The notes under the pieces are model-generated. The model saw only the letters and a list, made by a program, of their open reading frames with translations, had not been told where the DNA came from and did no database searches. Of a stretch of DNA of 35,670 nucleotides, positions 8,805 to 16,690 are shown piece after piece; positions within the stretch are counted from its first letter, which is position 1; each line of letters begins with the position of its first letter. Origin of the DNA: an uncultured Verrucomicrobiota bacterium (GTDB taxonomy: Bacteria > Verrucomicrobiota > Verrucomicrobiia > Verrucomicrobiales > Verrucomicrobiaceae); the NCBI GenBank assembly GCA_903838675.1, contig CAILZI010000052.1:1-35670 (forward strand), written 5' to 3'. A program made the position numbers and the translations under genes.

Positions 8805-10994
8805 ATGCGCAAACCGCTCCATATCTGGATCACCTTCATCGCCTGCCTCGGGCTGTTGCTCGCGGCGATGGCCTGGGTGAGCTGGCACACGCTGGCGCTG
8901 GAACGTGAGCGTGAAACGGCGGCGCGTGACGCGGACCAGCAGGAGCGTGTGCGTCTGGCCCTGTGGCGGCTGGATTTCCAGGCGAGCGCGCTCATGATCC
9001 GCGAAAACGCGCGACCACCCTATGACTTTCGGCCATTCCATTCCCCAGAGGGGCTGGTCAACAAGGCGTATGACAATGTGGCAAAAGGCGAGGTGCTGGT
9101 GCCGTCGCCGCTGCTCTCGGAGGTGCCGGAGCATGTTCTGCTGCATTTTCAGATGGATTCACGCGGTCAGGTCTTGTCCCCGCAGGTGCCGCAAAACAAC
9201 GAGCGCACCCTGGCGCTGGCGCAGTTCATCAATGCCGATGACCTCACGCGCAGCGAGCAACGCCTGAGCGGTCTGCGCGAACTGCTCGCCAAGCCGATGA
9301 ATGTCATCACCCCGCTGCCGCAGCGTGAATCCCTGCCCTGGCGCAGCGCGAGAGCGGCCCCCACTGCTCCAGCTCCGGTCACCGTGCTCAATCGCCAGCT
9401 CCTTGCTGAAATGGCCTGCGTGGCCCGCTTTGACTTTGACGATTCAAAAACGCCGGAGGCCAATGATGCCAAGCTCCCACGCAACCCAGCCTGGAATGCG
9501 CAGCAGGGTCAGGTGGCGGCCCAGCAGATGGCACTGAACAGCACGGAGAACCTTTCGCGCAACCGTGCCGTCAATTTCCAGGCAGAAGAGGCGATCAAGC
9601 AGCAGCCACAGATCAAACTGAAGCAAGGTTCCGGCACCCTGGCGCTTTCCAAAGATGACATGGCCGAAGCCAAGCCGATGCCATCGAAGGCACTCAAAAA
9701 GGAACCGGCGAAACCTGCAGGCAGCAGCAAGCCAGCCACAGCAGCGGCCTCCTTTGCACAGGCGGACAAACAGATCCCGCCCCGGCTGCAAGCATTGGCC
9801 CCGATGACTGCACCCGCACCAGCGGCGGCTCCCGAGCCCATGGCGAAAGATGCTGACCGACCGATAGACAGTGTGTCTACCGCAGCCGCACCGCCGCCCC
9901 CAAAAAATACAACGACCGCAAACACTTCGCGCCCATTCCAGGGGGTATGGCTCGGCAGCAATCTCATGCTCACCCGTGAAGCCTTTGTGGATGGTGTGCG
10001 CATGGTGCAGGGCGTGTGGCTGGACTGGCCTGCGCTGCGCGAATCCCTGCTGCGCGAGATCACGGATCTGTTTCCTGATGCAAAACTGGTGCCTGCGGCG
10101 AATGCCACCGCCGGCACCCGACCGGATGACGATCCGCTGCGCTTCGCCGCACTGCCGGTGCGGCTGGTGCCGGGTGCCATCCAGCTCCCTCCCCTGCCAT
10201 TCTGGACACCGCTGCGCAGCTCTCTCGGCATTGCGCTCGCATGTGTCCTGCTCGCAGCCGTGGCGGTGGGGCTGGTGCTGTTTGGCACGGTGGCGCTGAG
10301 CGAGCGCCGCGCCGACTTCGTTTCCGCCGTGACCCATGAGTTGCGCACCCCGCTAACCACGTTTCGTCTTTACTCAGAAATGCTGGCCGATGGTATGGTG
10401 ACCGATGAAGCGCAGCGGAAGACCTACCTCGACACCTTGACTGGAGAGGCAAGCCGTTTGAGCCATCTTGTTGAAAATGTGCTCGCCTATGCCCGGCTCG
10501 AACGCGGCAGCGCCAAGGCGAGAGCCGAAAACATCACGATTGGGGAGCTGCTGGACCGCATCCTGCCACGGCTGCAGCAGCGCGCGGATGACTGCGGCAT
10601 GACCGTGAAAGTGCAAGCCACGGAAGCGGACCGCAAAACCCAGCTGCACGTGGATGCTGCGGCCGTGGAGCAGATACTTTTCAACCTCGTGGACAACGCC
10701 TGCAAATACGCCGCCCCGCGTGCTGCACAGCCGGTCATTCACCTGGAGGCGGACACGAGCGGCAAGTTTGCCATGCTGCGTGTGCGTGACCACGGTGGCG
10801 GCATCTCCCGCAGTGAGCAGCGGCGGATTTTCCACCCTTTTCACAAAAGCGCCGATCAAGCCGCACATTCGGCACCGGGTGTCGGGCTTGGCCTGGCCCT
10901 GTGCCGCAGACTGGCCACGGCGCTGGGTGGCGCGATCACGCTGGATGCCACGCACAAGGACGGCGCGTGCTTCATGCTGCGCCTGCCGAAGTAA
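8805..10994 (+). CDS. Membrane sensor histidine kinase with large low-complexity periplasmic region
   Basis: Histidine kinase of 729 residues. A first membrane helix (~7-27) is followed by a ~440-residue exported region. The middle of that region (about 220-370) is rich in Ala, Pro, Lys and Gln and looks disordered. The second membrane helix (~470-495) leads directly, without a HAMP domain, into the dimerisation helix with phospho-acceptor His511 (THELRTPL). The ATP-binding domain shows N-box NLVDNACKY, G1 DHGGG and G2 GVGLGLALC. It should phosphorylate the regulator at 7,847. Its stop codon directly abuts the stop of the convergent fabZ-like gene. Confidence 0.92.
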   Translation: MRKPLHIWITFIACLGLLLAAMAWVSWHTLALERERETAARDADQQERVRLALWRLDFQASALMIRENARPPYDFRPFHSPEGLVNKAYDNVAKGEVLVPSPLLSEVPEHVLLHFQMDSRGQVLSPQVPQNNERTLALAQFINADDLTRSEQRLSGLRELLAKPMNVITPLPQRESLPWRSARAAPTAPAPVTVLNRQLLAEMACVARFDFDDSKTPEANDAKLPRNPAWNAQQGQVAAQQMALNSTENLSRNRAVNFQAEEAIKQQPQIKLKQGSGTLALSKDDMAEAKPMPSKALKKEPAKPAGSSKPATAAASFAQADKQIPPRLQALAPMTAPAPAAAPEPMAKDADRPIDSVSTAAAPPPPKNTTTANTSRPFQGVWLGSNLMLTREAFVDGVRMVQGVWLDWPALRESLLREITDLFPDAKLVPAANATAGTRPDDDPLRFAALPVRLVPGAIQLPPLPFWTPLRSSLGIALACVLLAAVAVGLVLFGTVALSERRADFVSAVTHELRTPLTTFRLYSEMLADGMVTDEAQRKTYLDTLTGEASRLSHLVENVLAYARLERGSAKARAENITIGELLDRILPRLQQRADDCGMTVKVQATEADRKTQLHVDAAAVEQILFNLVDNACKYAAPRAAQPVIHLEADTSGKFAMLRVRDHGGGISRSEQRRIFHPFHKSADQAAHSAPGVGLGLALCRRLATALGGAITLDATHKDGACFMLRLPK

Positions 10995-11435
10995 TCAGGG
11001 CTCTCCCGCCAATGTGACAGCACCCGTGAGAATGACGTTGCCCGAATCATCGCGGATTTCGCCGCTCACCTGTCCAAGACTACCTAGCATGCCCTGCAGT
11101 GAGCAGGTCAGATGAATCGACTGACCCGGCGTGATGCTGCCAAGAATCTTGATCTGGCGCACCGCGGTGAGACGGAGGTTTTTGAGCGGGGCTTCCCCCG
11201 GACGGGTTTGAACGAGAATGCCACCCAGCTGGGCCAGCGCCTCGATCATCAGCACACCGGGCATGAGCGGAGCACCGGGAAAATGGCCGCGAAGAAATTC
11301 CTCATTCCCCTTGAGCTTCCAGACCGCTTTGGCGGAGACACCCGGAATAAGTTCAACAATTTCATCGATGAAGCGAAACTCCGAACCGTGCGGCAGGGAG
11401 GAAAGCGCTTGAACTAGGTCGTCTGAAGATGGCAT
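10995..11435 (-). CDS. fabZ: 3-hydroxyacyl-ACP dehydratase, FabZ-type hotdog protein
   Basis: FabZ removes water from 3-hydroxyacyl-ACP during fatty acid elongation in the cytoplasm. The 146-residue protein has the whole hotdog fold, with the active-site segment RGHFPGAPLMPGVLMIEAL carrying catalytic His51 and Glu65. It is not next to the usual lpxA/lpxD cluster; instead it diverges from a PlsC-like acyltransferase gene, which also fits lipid metabolism. A specialised dehydratase for a secondary lipid is possible, because many Verrucomicrobiota carry several FabZ paralogues. Confidence 0.85.
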   Translation of the reverse strand: MPSSDDLVQALSSLPHGSEFRFIDEIVELIPGVSAKAVWKLKGNEEFLRGHFPGAPLMPGVLMIEALAQLGGILVQTRPGEAPLKNLRLTAVRQIKILGSITPGQSIHLTCSLQGMLGSLGQVSGEIRDDSGNVILTGAVTLAGEP

Positions 11436-11493
11436 GTATGGTCTTATTCAAGATTCACCGCCAGAGCAAACACCAAGATGCGCTTCAGCGCCG

Positions 11494-12252
11494 ATGGTCT
11501 GTCGTGTGCTCATGAAGTTGTGGCACGCAGCGGTGCTGCTGCTGAGCATGGTTTACTGGGCAGTCGGGGGATTGTTGTTTGTGATCGCTGGAGCGGTGCT
11601 GGTGCCGATCCTTCCTGTGGAGAAATCCCGCGCGCTGGGCCAGTGGCTGCTGAGCGCGGCCTTCCGCATCTTCCTCACCTTCCTGTGGGCGTGTGGCGTG
11701 TATGAGTGTGAATACATCGGCTTTGAAGCTCTGAAAAATGCCAAGGGCGGGCTGATCATCGCTCCAAATCATCCGGCACTTTGGGATGCGGTCTTCATCC
11801 TTTCCAAAATTCATGGTCTGCGCTGCATCCTGAAGGCATCCTTGTTGCACAATCCGTTTTTATGCGGTGGTGCCAAGCTGGCGGGCTTCATCCCGAACAA
11901 ACCCGCCCATAAAATGCTGCAGCGCTCCATCGAAGCGCTGCGCCAGGGTGACAGGCTGCTGTTTTTCCCGGAAGGCACGCGCACGCGTAAGCTGGAGCAA
12001 TGCATCAACCCACTTCAGGGCGGCCTCGGCATCATCGCCACGCAGTCTTGTGCGCCGGTGTGGCCGGTGTTCATTGAAACCAACAGCGACTACCTCTCCA
12101 AAGGCTGGCCGCTATGGCATCTGCCGGATAAAAAAATCCGCATGCGGATCACGCTGGGCGAGCCGCTTGCAAGCCCTCCGGATGAAAGCGCAGCGGCATT
12201 CACCAAGCGCCTGCATGAAGTATTTTCAACAGAGTTGGGAAAGCTCTCCTGA
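11494..12252 (+). CDS. 1-acyl-glycerol-3-phosphate acyltransferase-like (PlsC family)
   Basis: Membrane-bound lysophospholipid acyltransferase family member. It has an N-terminal hydrophobic region (two helices within the first ~55 residues), the catalytic NHxxxxD motif (NHPALWD, His93 and Asp98 counted from 11494) and the glycerol-phosphate-binding motif FPEGTRTRK around 158-166. The family transfers acyl groups from acyl-ACP or acyl-CoA to a lipid acceptor. The start is uncertain: 11434 would overlap the divergent fabZ start, so 11494 or 11512 is more likely. The shared intergenic space with fabZ suggests coordinated lipid function. Confidence 0.85.
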   Translation: MVCRVLMKLWHAAVLLLSMVYWAVGGLLFVIAGAVLVPILPVEKSRALGQWLLSAAFRIFLTFLWACGVYECEYIGFEALKNAKGGLIIAPNHPALWDAVFILSKIHGLRCILKASLLHNPFLCGGAKLAGFIPNKPAHKMLQRSIEALRQGDRLLFFPEGTRTRKLEQCINPLQGGLGIIATQSCAPVWPVFIETNSDYLSKGWPLWHLPDKKIRMRITLGEPLASPPDESAAAFTKRLHEVFSTELGKLS

Positions 12253-12275
12253 GCCATGCATGAAGCGAGAGGAAA

Positions 12276-12740
12276 TCATTCCTCGATCCATACCGGCGTT
12301 CCCACCGGCACGAGATCAAACAGCTCGATGATTTCGCGGTTTCGCATGCGCACGCAGCCATGGCTGGCCGGTCGGGCCATGCTGTTTTCATCGTTGGTGC
12401 CATGGATGTAAATGTAGCGCTGAAGGGTGTTCTCATTGCGCGGCTCAGTGCCATGCAGCCAGAGGATGCGTGTGAGCACGAGATCGGATTTCGTCTCCAT
12501 GCCAGGCTGCCACTGTCCAACGGGCTCCCGTGCTTTGAAAATGGTGCCGCTTTTCATCCCGCTGCCATGTTTTTCCTTCACCACAAAGCGGCCGAGCGGT
12601 GTCTTGTTGCTGCCTTCAGTGAACCCGATCCCAAATTTCGACGTGCTGCATGGCCACTCGCGCATCAGGCGCATGTCATCAAACAGCCGCAGCCGCTGAG
12701 TGCCGATGCTGACTTCGAGGTGTGGGTGGCTGAGGCTCAT
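12276..12740 (-). CDS. L,D-transpeptidase, YkuD domain
   Basis: The protein is almost wholly one YkuD catalytic domain (154 residues). The catalytic block is HGTND followed by SHGCVRM, with nucleophile Cys129 and His127. Such enzymes cross-link peptidoglycan stems (3-3 links) or attach proteins to them. No signal peptide or membrane helix is visible at the start used, which is odd for a cell-wall enzyme; export by another route or a missed upstream start is possible, although no in-frame extension looks like a signal peptide. Confidence 0.85.
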   Translation of the reverse strand: MSLSHPHLEVSIGTQRLRLFDDMRLMREWPCSTSKFGIGFTEGSNKTPLGRFVVKEKHGSGMKSGTIFKAREPVGQWQPGMETKSDLVLTRILWLHGTEPRNENTLQRYIYIHGTNDENSMARPASHGCVRMRNREIIELFDLVPVGTPVWIEE

Positions 12741-12828
12741 GAGACTGAATGATCGACTTCTCGCTGGAACTACGTTTCATAGCATCCGTGGGAAAAATTG
12801 CATGAATCAAAAAATGCATTTGACTCAT

Positions 12829-12844
12829 TAGACCGTTCGGTCTA
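12829..12844. promoter_or_regulatory. NemR-type operator upstream of the TetR-family gene
   Basis: Perfect inverted repeat TAGACCG-TT-CGGTCTA, 14 bases before the TetR-family start. It matches the published NemR box form TAGACC-N4-GGTCTA as remembered. Position implies autorepression. A variant of the same site lies in the promoter of the thioredoxin operon. Confidence 0.8.
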
Positions 12845-12857
12845 TTCATTTCCCATC

Positions 12858-13445
12858 ATGAGCGACCGAACGACCAAAGAACGCATTCTCGACGCAGCTG
12901 AAGGGCTGATGCTTGAGAAGAGCTTTCATTCGGTCGGGCTGACTGAGATTCTTGAAGCGGTGAAGGTGCCCAAGGGTTCTTTCTATCATCATTTCAAATC
13001 CAAGGAACAGTTTGGCGTGGAAATGCTGAAGCATTATGTGGCTGATGCCACAGTCTATAAAAAGCAGATGCTGCTCTCTCCCACACCTGAGCCGGATCCA
13101 CTGCGCAGGCTGCTCAGTTTTTGCGAAGGCACAATCTGCCGCGTTCTCGAAACGAAGGGAAAATGCCCATGTCTGGTGCTCAAACTGGCTGCTGAAGTGG
13201 CAGACATGAGTGAAGCGATGCGTGAGGTGCTTGCGGCAGGCAATCGCGAGGCGATCGCCATTCTGGAGCAGGTGCTGCAGGAAGGTATCGAGAAAAAGAA
13301 GATCTCCAAAACCGTGCACCCTGGCGAAATGGCCGGCATCATTCACGACCTCTGGAATGGAGCCATGCAGCGATCCGCCATTTGTCGCGACGCCACACCT
13401 CCGCGTGAGGCGCTGAATTTCATACGCACACTGCTCACCCCATAA
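12858..13445 (+). CDS. TetR-family repressor, NemR-like
   Basis: DNA-binding repressor of 195 residues. The start at 12858 gives a normal TetR N-terminus: helix-turn-helix residues ~7-50 with PKGSFYHHFKSKEQFG, as in the NemR/AcuR branch. The ligand-binding part contains PCLVLKLAAEVADMSEAMRE, which resembles the E. coli NemR segment holding its redox-active cysteine; Cys105 here is the likely equivalent, with Cys89, Cys94 and Cys103 nearby. NemR is inactivated when electrophiles or HOCl modify cysteine. The matching operators before this gene and before the thioredoxin operon support local control. The ligand is inferred. Confidence 0.85.
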   Translation: MSDRTTKERILDAAEGLMLEKSFHSVGLTEILEAVKVPKGSFYHHFKSKEQFGVEMLKHYVADATVYKKQMLLSPTPEPDPLRRLLSFCEGTICRVLETKGKCPCLVLKLAAEVADMSEAMREVLAAGNREAIAILEQVLQEGIEKKKISKTVHPGEMAGIIHDLWNGAMQRSAICRDATPPREALNFIRTLLTP

Positions 13446-13459
13446 TTTTCTTTTTAGCT

Positions 13460-13480
13460 TGCTATAATCCGACCGGTCTA
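13460..13480 (+). promoter_or_regulatory. Extended -10 promoter overlapped by a second NemR-type operator
   Basis: TGC-TATAAT (13460-13468) is a perfect extended -10 element. Overlapping it, 13465-13480 reads TAATCCG-AC-CGGTCTA: the right arm is identical to the operator at 12829 and the left arm matches 5 of 7. Repressor bound here would block polymerase at the promoter of the thioredoxin gene at 13,501. Confidence 0.7.
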
Positions 13481-13500
13481 ATCTTAACCAACACACTCCT

Positions 13501-13815
13501 ATGAAACCCATCGCCCTCACCACTGAAACCTTCGACACCACCCTCGCCAGCACCGACCAGCCCGTCCTCGTGGACTTCTGGGCGGAGTGGTGCGGCCCCT
13601 GCAAAATGATGTCTCCCATCCTCGACCAGCTTGCCACCGAGCAGGCAGGACGTGCCACCATCGCCAAGGTGGATGTCGATGCCTTCCCTGACCTCCAGGC
13701 TCGCTTCGGCATCCGCGCCATTCCCACGCTCATCGTCTTCAAAAACGGCCAGCCCGTGAACACCATCACGGGCGTGAAGAGCAAAAGCTTCCTCGAAGCA
13801 GCACTCGCCGCCTGA
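13501..13815 (+). CDS. trxA: Thioredoxin
   Basis: Small cytoplasmic disulfide reductase of 104 residues with the active site WCGPC (Cys31 and Cys34) and the conserved cis-proline stretch RAIPTLIVF. Length and layout are those of ordinary thioredoxin. It is the first gene of an apparent operon with DUF5069 and SDR genes (gaps of about 44 and 42 bases). The NemR-type operator in its promoter suggests induction by electrophiles or oxidants rather than housekeeping expression. Confidence 0.93.
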   Translation: MKPIALTTETFDTTLASTDQPVLVDFWAEWCGPCKMMSPILDQLATEQAGRATIAKVDVDAFPDLQARFGIRAIPTLIVFKNGQPVNTITGVKSKSFLEAALAA

Positions 13816-13859
13816 TTTCTCTTTCACCCCAAAACCGAACCCAAAACAACCCCACCCTC

Positions 13860-14303
13860 ATGTCCATCGACCTCACCCAACGCCCCCCACGCAGCCCCCG
13901 CGTCCGCCTCGGCGGTTACGTCCTGCTGCCACGCATGCTCGACAAATGCCGCGCTGAAATCGCCGGTAAAAATGGCGAGTACCACTACAACTGCCCGCTG
14001 GATCAGCGCTTCCTCAGCTTTACCGGCATTGATCATGAGGCCCTGAAAACCGAAGCGGCCAAGGGCCTGGGTGACGCAGACATGTTTGCGTGGATCGAGA
14101 AGAGCGCTCTGCACAAACGCAGCGACTACGAGATCGCCCACTGGAGTGAATACCGTGAAAATGCCGTGCCTGCTGACAACGAAAGCCGCGAATACATCAG
14201 CGCACAGATCGCCAAGGTAGGCGGGGCCTTACGTGAAGACATCGGCACCTGGTTCGATTTCCTCGATTTCGACGATTACGTCTCCTTCGGCGGCAAAGCT
14301 TAA
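13860..14303 (+). CDS. DUF5069 family protein
   Basis: Soluble protein of 147 residues resembling DUF5069, a family seen in Verrucomicrobiota and Planctomycetota with no known function. Recognisable parts are LTQRPPRSPRVRLGGYVLLPRMLDKCRA and YHYNCPLDQRFLSFTGID near the N-terminus (quoted in pieces), and WFDFLDFDDY near the end. No signal peptide, membrane helix or catalytic motif is evident. Its place between thioredoxin and an SDR oxidoreductase under a NemR-like operator hints at redox or electrophile stress. Confidence 0.8.
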   Translation: MSIDLTQRPPRSPRVRLGGYVLLPRMLDKCRAEIAGKNGEYHYNCPLDQRFLSFTGIDHEALKTEAAKGLGDADMFAWIEKSALHKRSDYEIAHWSEYRENAVPADNESREYISAQIAKVGGALREDIGTWFDFLDFDDYVSFGGKA

Positions 14304-14345
14304 CTCAATCCCCCCCACCTCAAACTCTCAAGACCCAAAAACATC

Positions 14346-15107
14346 ATGCAAACCTCATTCCAAAACAAAGTTGTTCTCATCACCGGAGCCACCAGCGGCA
14401 TCGGCAAAGTCAGTGCTCTCGCCTTCGGCAAAGCCGGAGCCAAAGTCGTCGTCAGCGGTCGCCGTGAAGCAGAAGGCCAGGCCGTCGTGGCTGAAATCAA
14501 AGCCGCAGGTGGTGAAGCCACTTTCGTGAAAGCGGACGTGGCCGTGGAGGCGGACGTCGTGGCTCTCGTGGCCAAAACAGTGTCTACGTATGGCCGCATC
14601 GACATCGCCTTCAACAATGCCGGCGTCGAACTCACCGGCCCCATTGTGGATGCCACCGAGGCGGACTACCGCCGTGTGTTTGACATCAATGTCTGGGGTG
14701 TGCTCACCTCCATGAAGCATGAGATTCCCGTCATGCTCAAGCAAGGGGCAGGCGTCATCATCAACACCAGCAGCGTCGCCGGGCATGTGGGCATGGCAGG
14801 TGCGAGCATCTACGTGGCCAGCAAGCATGCCGTCGAGGGGCTGACCAAAGCCGCCGCTATGGAATATGCAAAGCAAGGCATCCGTGTGAACGCCGTGGCA
14901 CCCGCCGCCATCGAGACCGACATGATGACGCGCTTCACCGGTGGTGGCAATGAAGATGCGCTGAGCTACATGCGCTCACTGCATCCCGTGGGCCGCCTGG
15001 GACGCTCGGAGGAGATCGCCAATCCGGTGCTCTTCCTGGCCAGTGATGCTGCTTCCTTCATCACCGGCACCTCGCTGAATGTGGATGGTGGGTTCCTGGC
15101 GCAGTAA
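14346..15107 (+). CDS. Short-chain dehydrogenase/reductase (SDR)
   Basis: Classical SDR oxidoreductase of 253 residues using NAD(P)H. It has the cofactor motif TGATSGIG (13-20), NNAG (90-93), and the catalytic Ser143, Tyr156 and Lys160 (YVASK), with a normal C-terminal end (TGTSLNVDGGF). Residue Arg in SGRR after the second strand suggests NADP(H), which is inference. The substrate is unknown. As last gene of the thioredoxin operon under the NemR-type operator, it may reduce reactive carbonyls. Confidence 0.92.
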   Translation: MQTSFQNKVVLITGATSGIGKVSALAFGKAGAKVVVSGRREAEGQAVVAEIKAAGGEATFVKADVAVEADVVALVAKTVSTYGRIDIAFNNAGVELTGPIVDATEADYRRVFDINVWGVLTSMKHEIPVMLKQGAGVIINTSSVAGHVGMAGASIYVASKHAVEGLTKAAAMEYAKQGIRVNAVAPAAIETDMMTRFTGGGNEDALSYMRSLHPVGRLGRSEEIANPVLFLASDAASFITGTSLNVDGGFLAQ

Positions 15108-15122
15108 AAGCCCTGTATCATG

Positions 15123-15171
15123 ACCGCGCTCTGCACCGGCAACTGCCGGGAACAGGGCGCGGTTTTTTTTT
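15123..15171 (+). terminator. Intrinsic terminator after the SDR gene
   Basis: Stem ACCGCGC-CTG / CAG-GCGCGGT with one-base bulges, an inner CCGGC/GCCGG hairpin, and a run of nine T. It lies 16 bases after the SDR stop and ends the thioredoxin operon. It also separates that operon from the convergent ADP-ribose operon. Confidence 0.88.
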
Positions 15172-15205
15172 GACAACACCGCCAGCGAATGGAGCATTGA
15201 GGTGG

Positions 15206-16282
15206 TCAATAGGGAGGCAGCATTCGACGGAAGCCGTGCAGGATCACGATCACAAGAAAAAGCAGGTTTCGCAGAGGAACGGCGGGCCAAAAATATCGAG
15301 GATCACGGCGATGCTCAGATGCCAGCGCATCGGCCACTCGGCGGATGTGATCCACCGAGCGCGGCCAGTCGCAGATGCCGTCAATCCACGCACGCGGAAT
15401 GCCGGCCTCTCCGGTTTCAGAACCGCAGATGGCTCCTGTGATCGCCGCCACCGTGTCCGTGTCACCGCCGCACTGGATCACCGAGCGCACCGCCGTTTCA
15501 AAATCGCCGCGATGTCGCAGCCATGCAAACAGCGCCACTGCAACCGTGTTCGGAGCGAAGCCGCTCACGCCGTATCCGCAGCCAATTGCCACCACATAAT
15601 CCCGTACGCTCTTCTTTGTGCTCAGAGCTGTCTTTAATTCCGCAAAGCGCACTCTCATCTCTTCGCTGATGATGAGCTTTTCCAAGCCGGGAAGAACCTC
15701 ATGCATTGGAACGAGACGTGCAGCCATGGAAGCTGCCTCGGCCACCAGAAGCGCGGATTCTTCAGCGCGCGGGTCTCTATGAGTCAGAAGCGCGGATTCT
15801 TCAGCGCGCGGGTCTCTATGAGTCAAACGGCATGCGGCGAGGGCAAATGCCTGCCGTTTAGATCCGTCTTCGTCAAACACCACACCGATGATCGCGCTGC
15901 GCATGGCTGCACCATTACCTGCCGAATAAACCCCGGCTTTTGCTGCCGGGAATCCGATCCACAGCCGCAGGATGGCCTTTGCTGTGCTCAAACCGACGCC
16001 TGCGGGTAAAGCCAGGAGCCACCAGCGCAACTTCCAGCCAAGTGTGCTTTGCATTGCCCCAGGATTGTTACGGTGCTCGCTCAGCGAAGTCGCCAGCATC
16101 AGCGTATGCTCCGTGTCATCGCTGAACATGCCGTGCCCTAATATGAAACGATGATGCTCACCGAGCTTCATCGCTGCAACTCGCTTGCGTGACAGTCCTT
16201 CAGCTGGCAGCCCAATCGCATCTCCCACCGCTGTGCCAAGCAGGCAGCCCAGGATGGCGTCTTTTTGCGGTGATGAGTTCAT
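15206..16282 (-). CDS. ADP-ribosylglycohydrolase with hydrophobic C-terminal end
   Basis: ADP-ribosylglycohydrolase (DraG/ARH fold) of 358 residues. Such enzymes cleave ADP-ribose from proteins, nucleic acids or small molecules using two magnesium ions. The start at 16282 forms an ATGA overlap with the preceding gene and gives the family N-terminus (ILGCLLGTAVGDAIG). Metal-site motifs are FSDDTEHTLM and CGGDTDTVAAITGAICG. Two oddities stand out. A 13-residue segment, THRDPRAEESALL, is duplicated in tandem near the middle. The C-terminus ends in a hydrophobic stretch (LRNLLFLVIVILHGF) that may be a membrane anchor. It is the last gene of the operon and follows a small membrane-protein gene. 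Confidence 0.88.
   Translation of the reverse strand: MNSSPQKDAILGCLLGTAVGDAIGLPAEGLSRKRVAAMKLGEHHRFILGHGMFSDDTEHTLMLATSLSEHRNNPGAMQSTLGWKLRWWLLALPAGVGLSTAKAILRLWIGFPAAKAGVYSAGNGAAMRSAIIGVVFDEDGSKRQAFALAACRLTHRDPRAEESALLTHRDPRAEESALLVAEAASMAARLVPMHEVLPGLEKLIISEEMRVRFAELKTALSTKKSVRDYVVAIGCGYGVSGFAPNTVAVALFAWLRHRGDFETAVRSVIQCGGDTDTVAAITGAICGSETGEAGIPRAWIDGICDWPRSVDHIRRVADALASEHRRDPRYFWPAVPLRNLLFLVIVILHGFRRMLPPY
15746..15823. repeat. Exact 39-base tandem duplication inside a glycohydrolase gene
   Basis: Two identical adjacent 39-base units (15746-15784 and 15785-15823) encode two copies of a 13-residue segment, keeping the reading frame. The lack of any base difference indicates a recent duplication, or an assembly artefact. 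Confidence 0.95.
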
Positions 16283-16677
16283 GGCAGCTCTGCGTTGAGA
16301 TACTCCTTTATTCGAGGGTTCAACTGTTCTGCCAGGATGCCGTGATACCATGGCGAACGCATCTGCCATGCAATCACAGCCAGGGTTACCGGAGTCTGCC
16401 AGAGCAGTGAAGACCGAGGATCCCATACATCGAGAGAAATATGCGCTGCCACATTGAGCACGAACGCCACCGCCCACAGCAGCTCCAAGCGCCGCCATAC
16501 CAGGAAGACATTGCAGAAGAGAAAGAAGTGCCCCAGCGCTGCAGGAACGGCCCACCAGAGTGGATATGACAGGCTCTGGAGCCACCAAGACAAAACCACT
16601 CCGACCATGAGAATCATCGCGTCGAGCCATGACAAACGGAAACCGTATGTCCGGCTCGTGGGTGGAGTGGCATTCAT
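16279..16677 (-). CDS. Small integral membrane protein of the ADP-ribose operon
   Basis: Predicted 132-residue membrane protein with four hydrophobic segments (approximately residues 17-36, 38-60, 63-82 and 89-104) rich in Trp and Leu. No family is recognised. It starts 13 bases after the macrodomain gene and overlaps the last glycohydrolase gene by ATGA, so it is translated with that gene. A partner or anchor for the membrane-tailed glycohydrolase is a reasonable guess. Confidence 0.7.
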   Translation of the reverse strand: MNATPPTSRTYGFRLSWLDAMILMVGVVLSWWLQSLSYPLWWAVPAALGHFFLFCNVFLVWRRLELLWAVAFVLNVAAHISLDVWDPRSSLLWQTPVTLAVIAWQMRSPWYHGILAEQLNPRIKEYLNAELP

Positions 16678-16690
16678 AGAACGAGCTTAG

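Noticed and set aside
15746..15823. Two 39-base repeats considered as CRISPR or mobile-element ends
   Set aside because: Adjacent with no spacer, in frame within a gene, and no cas or transposase genes nearby.
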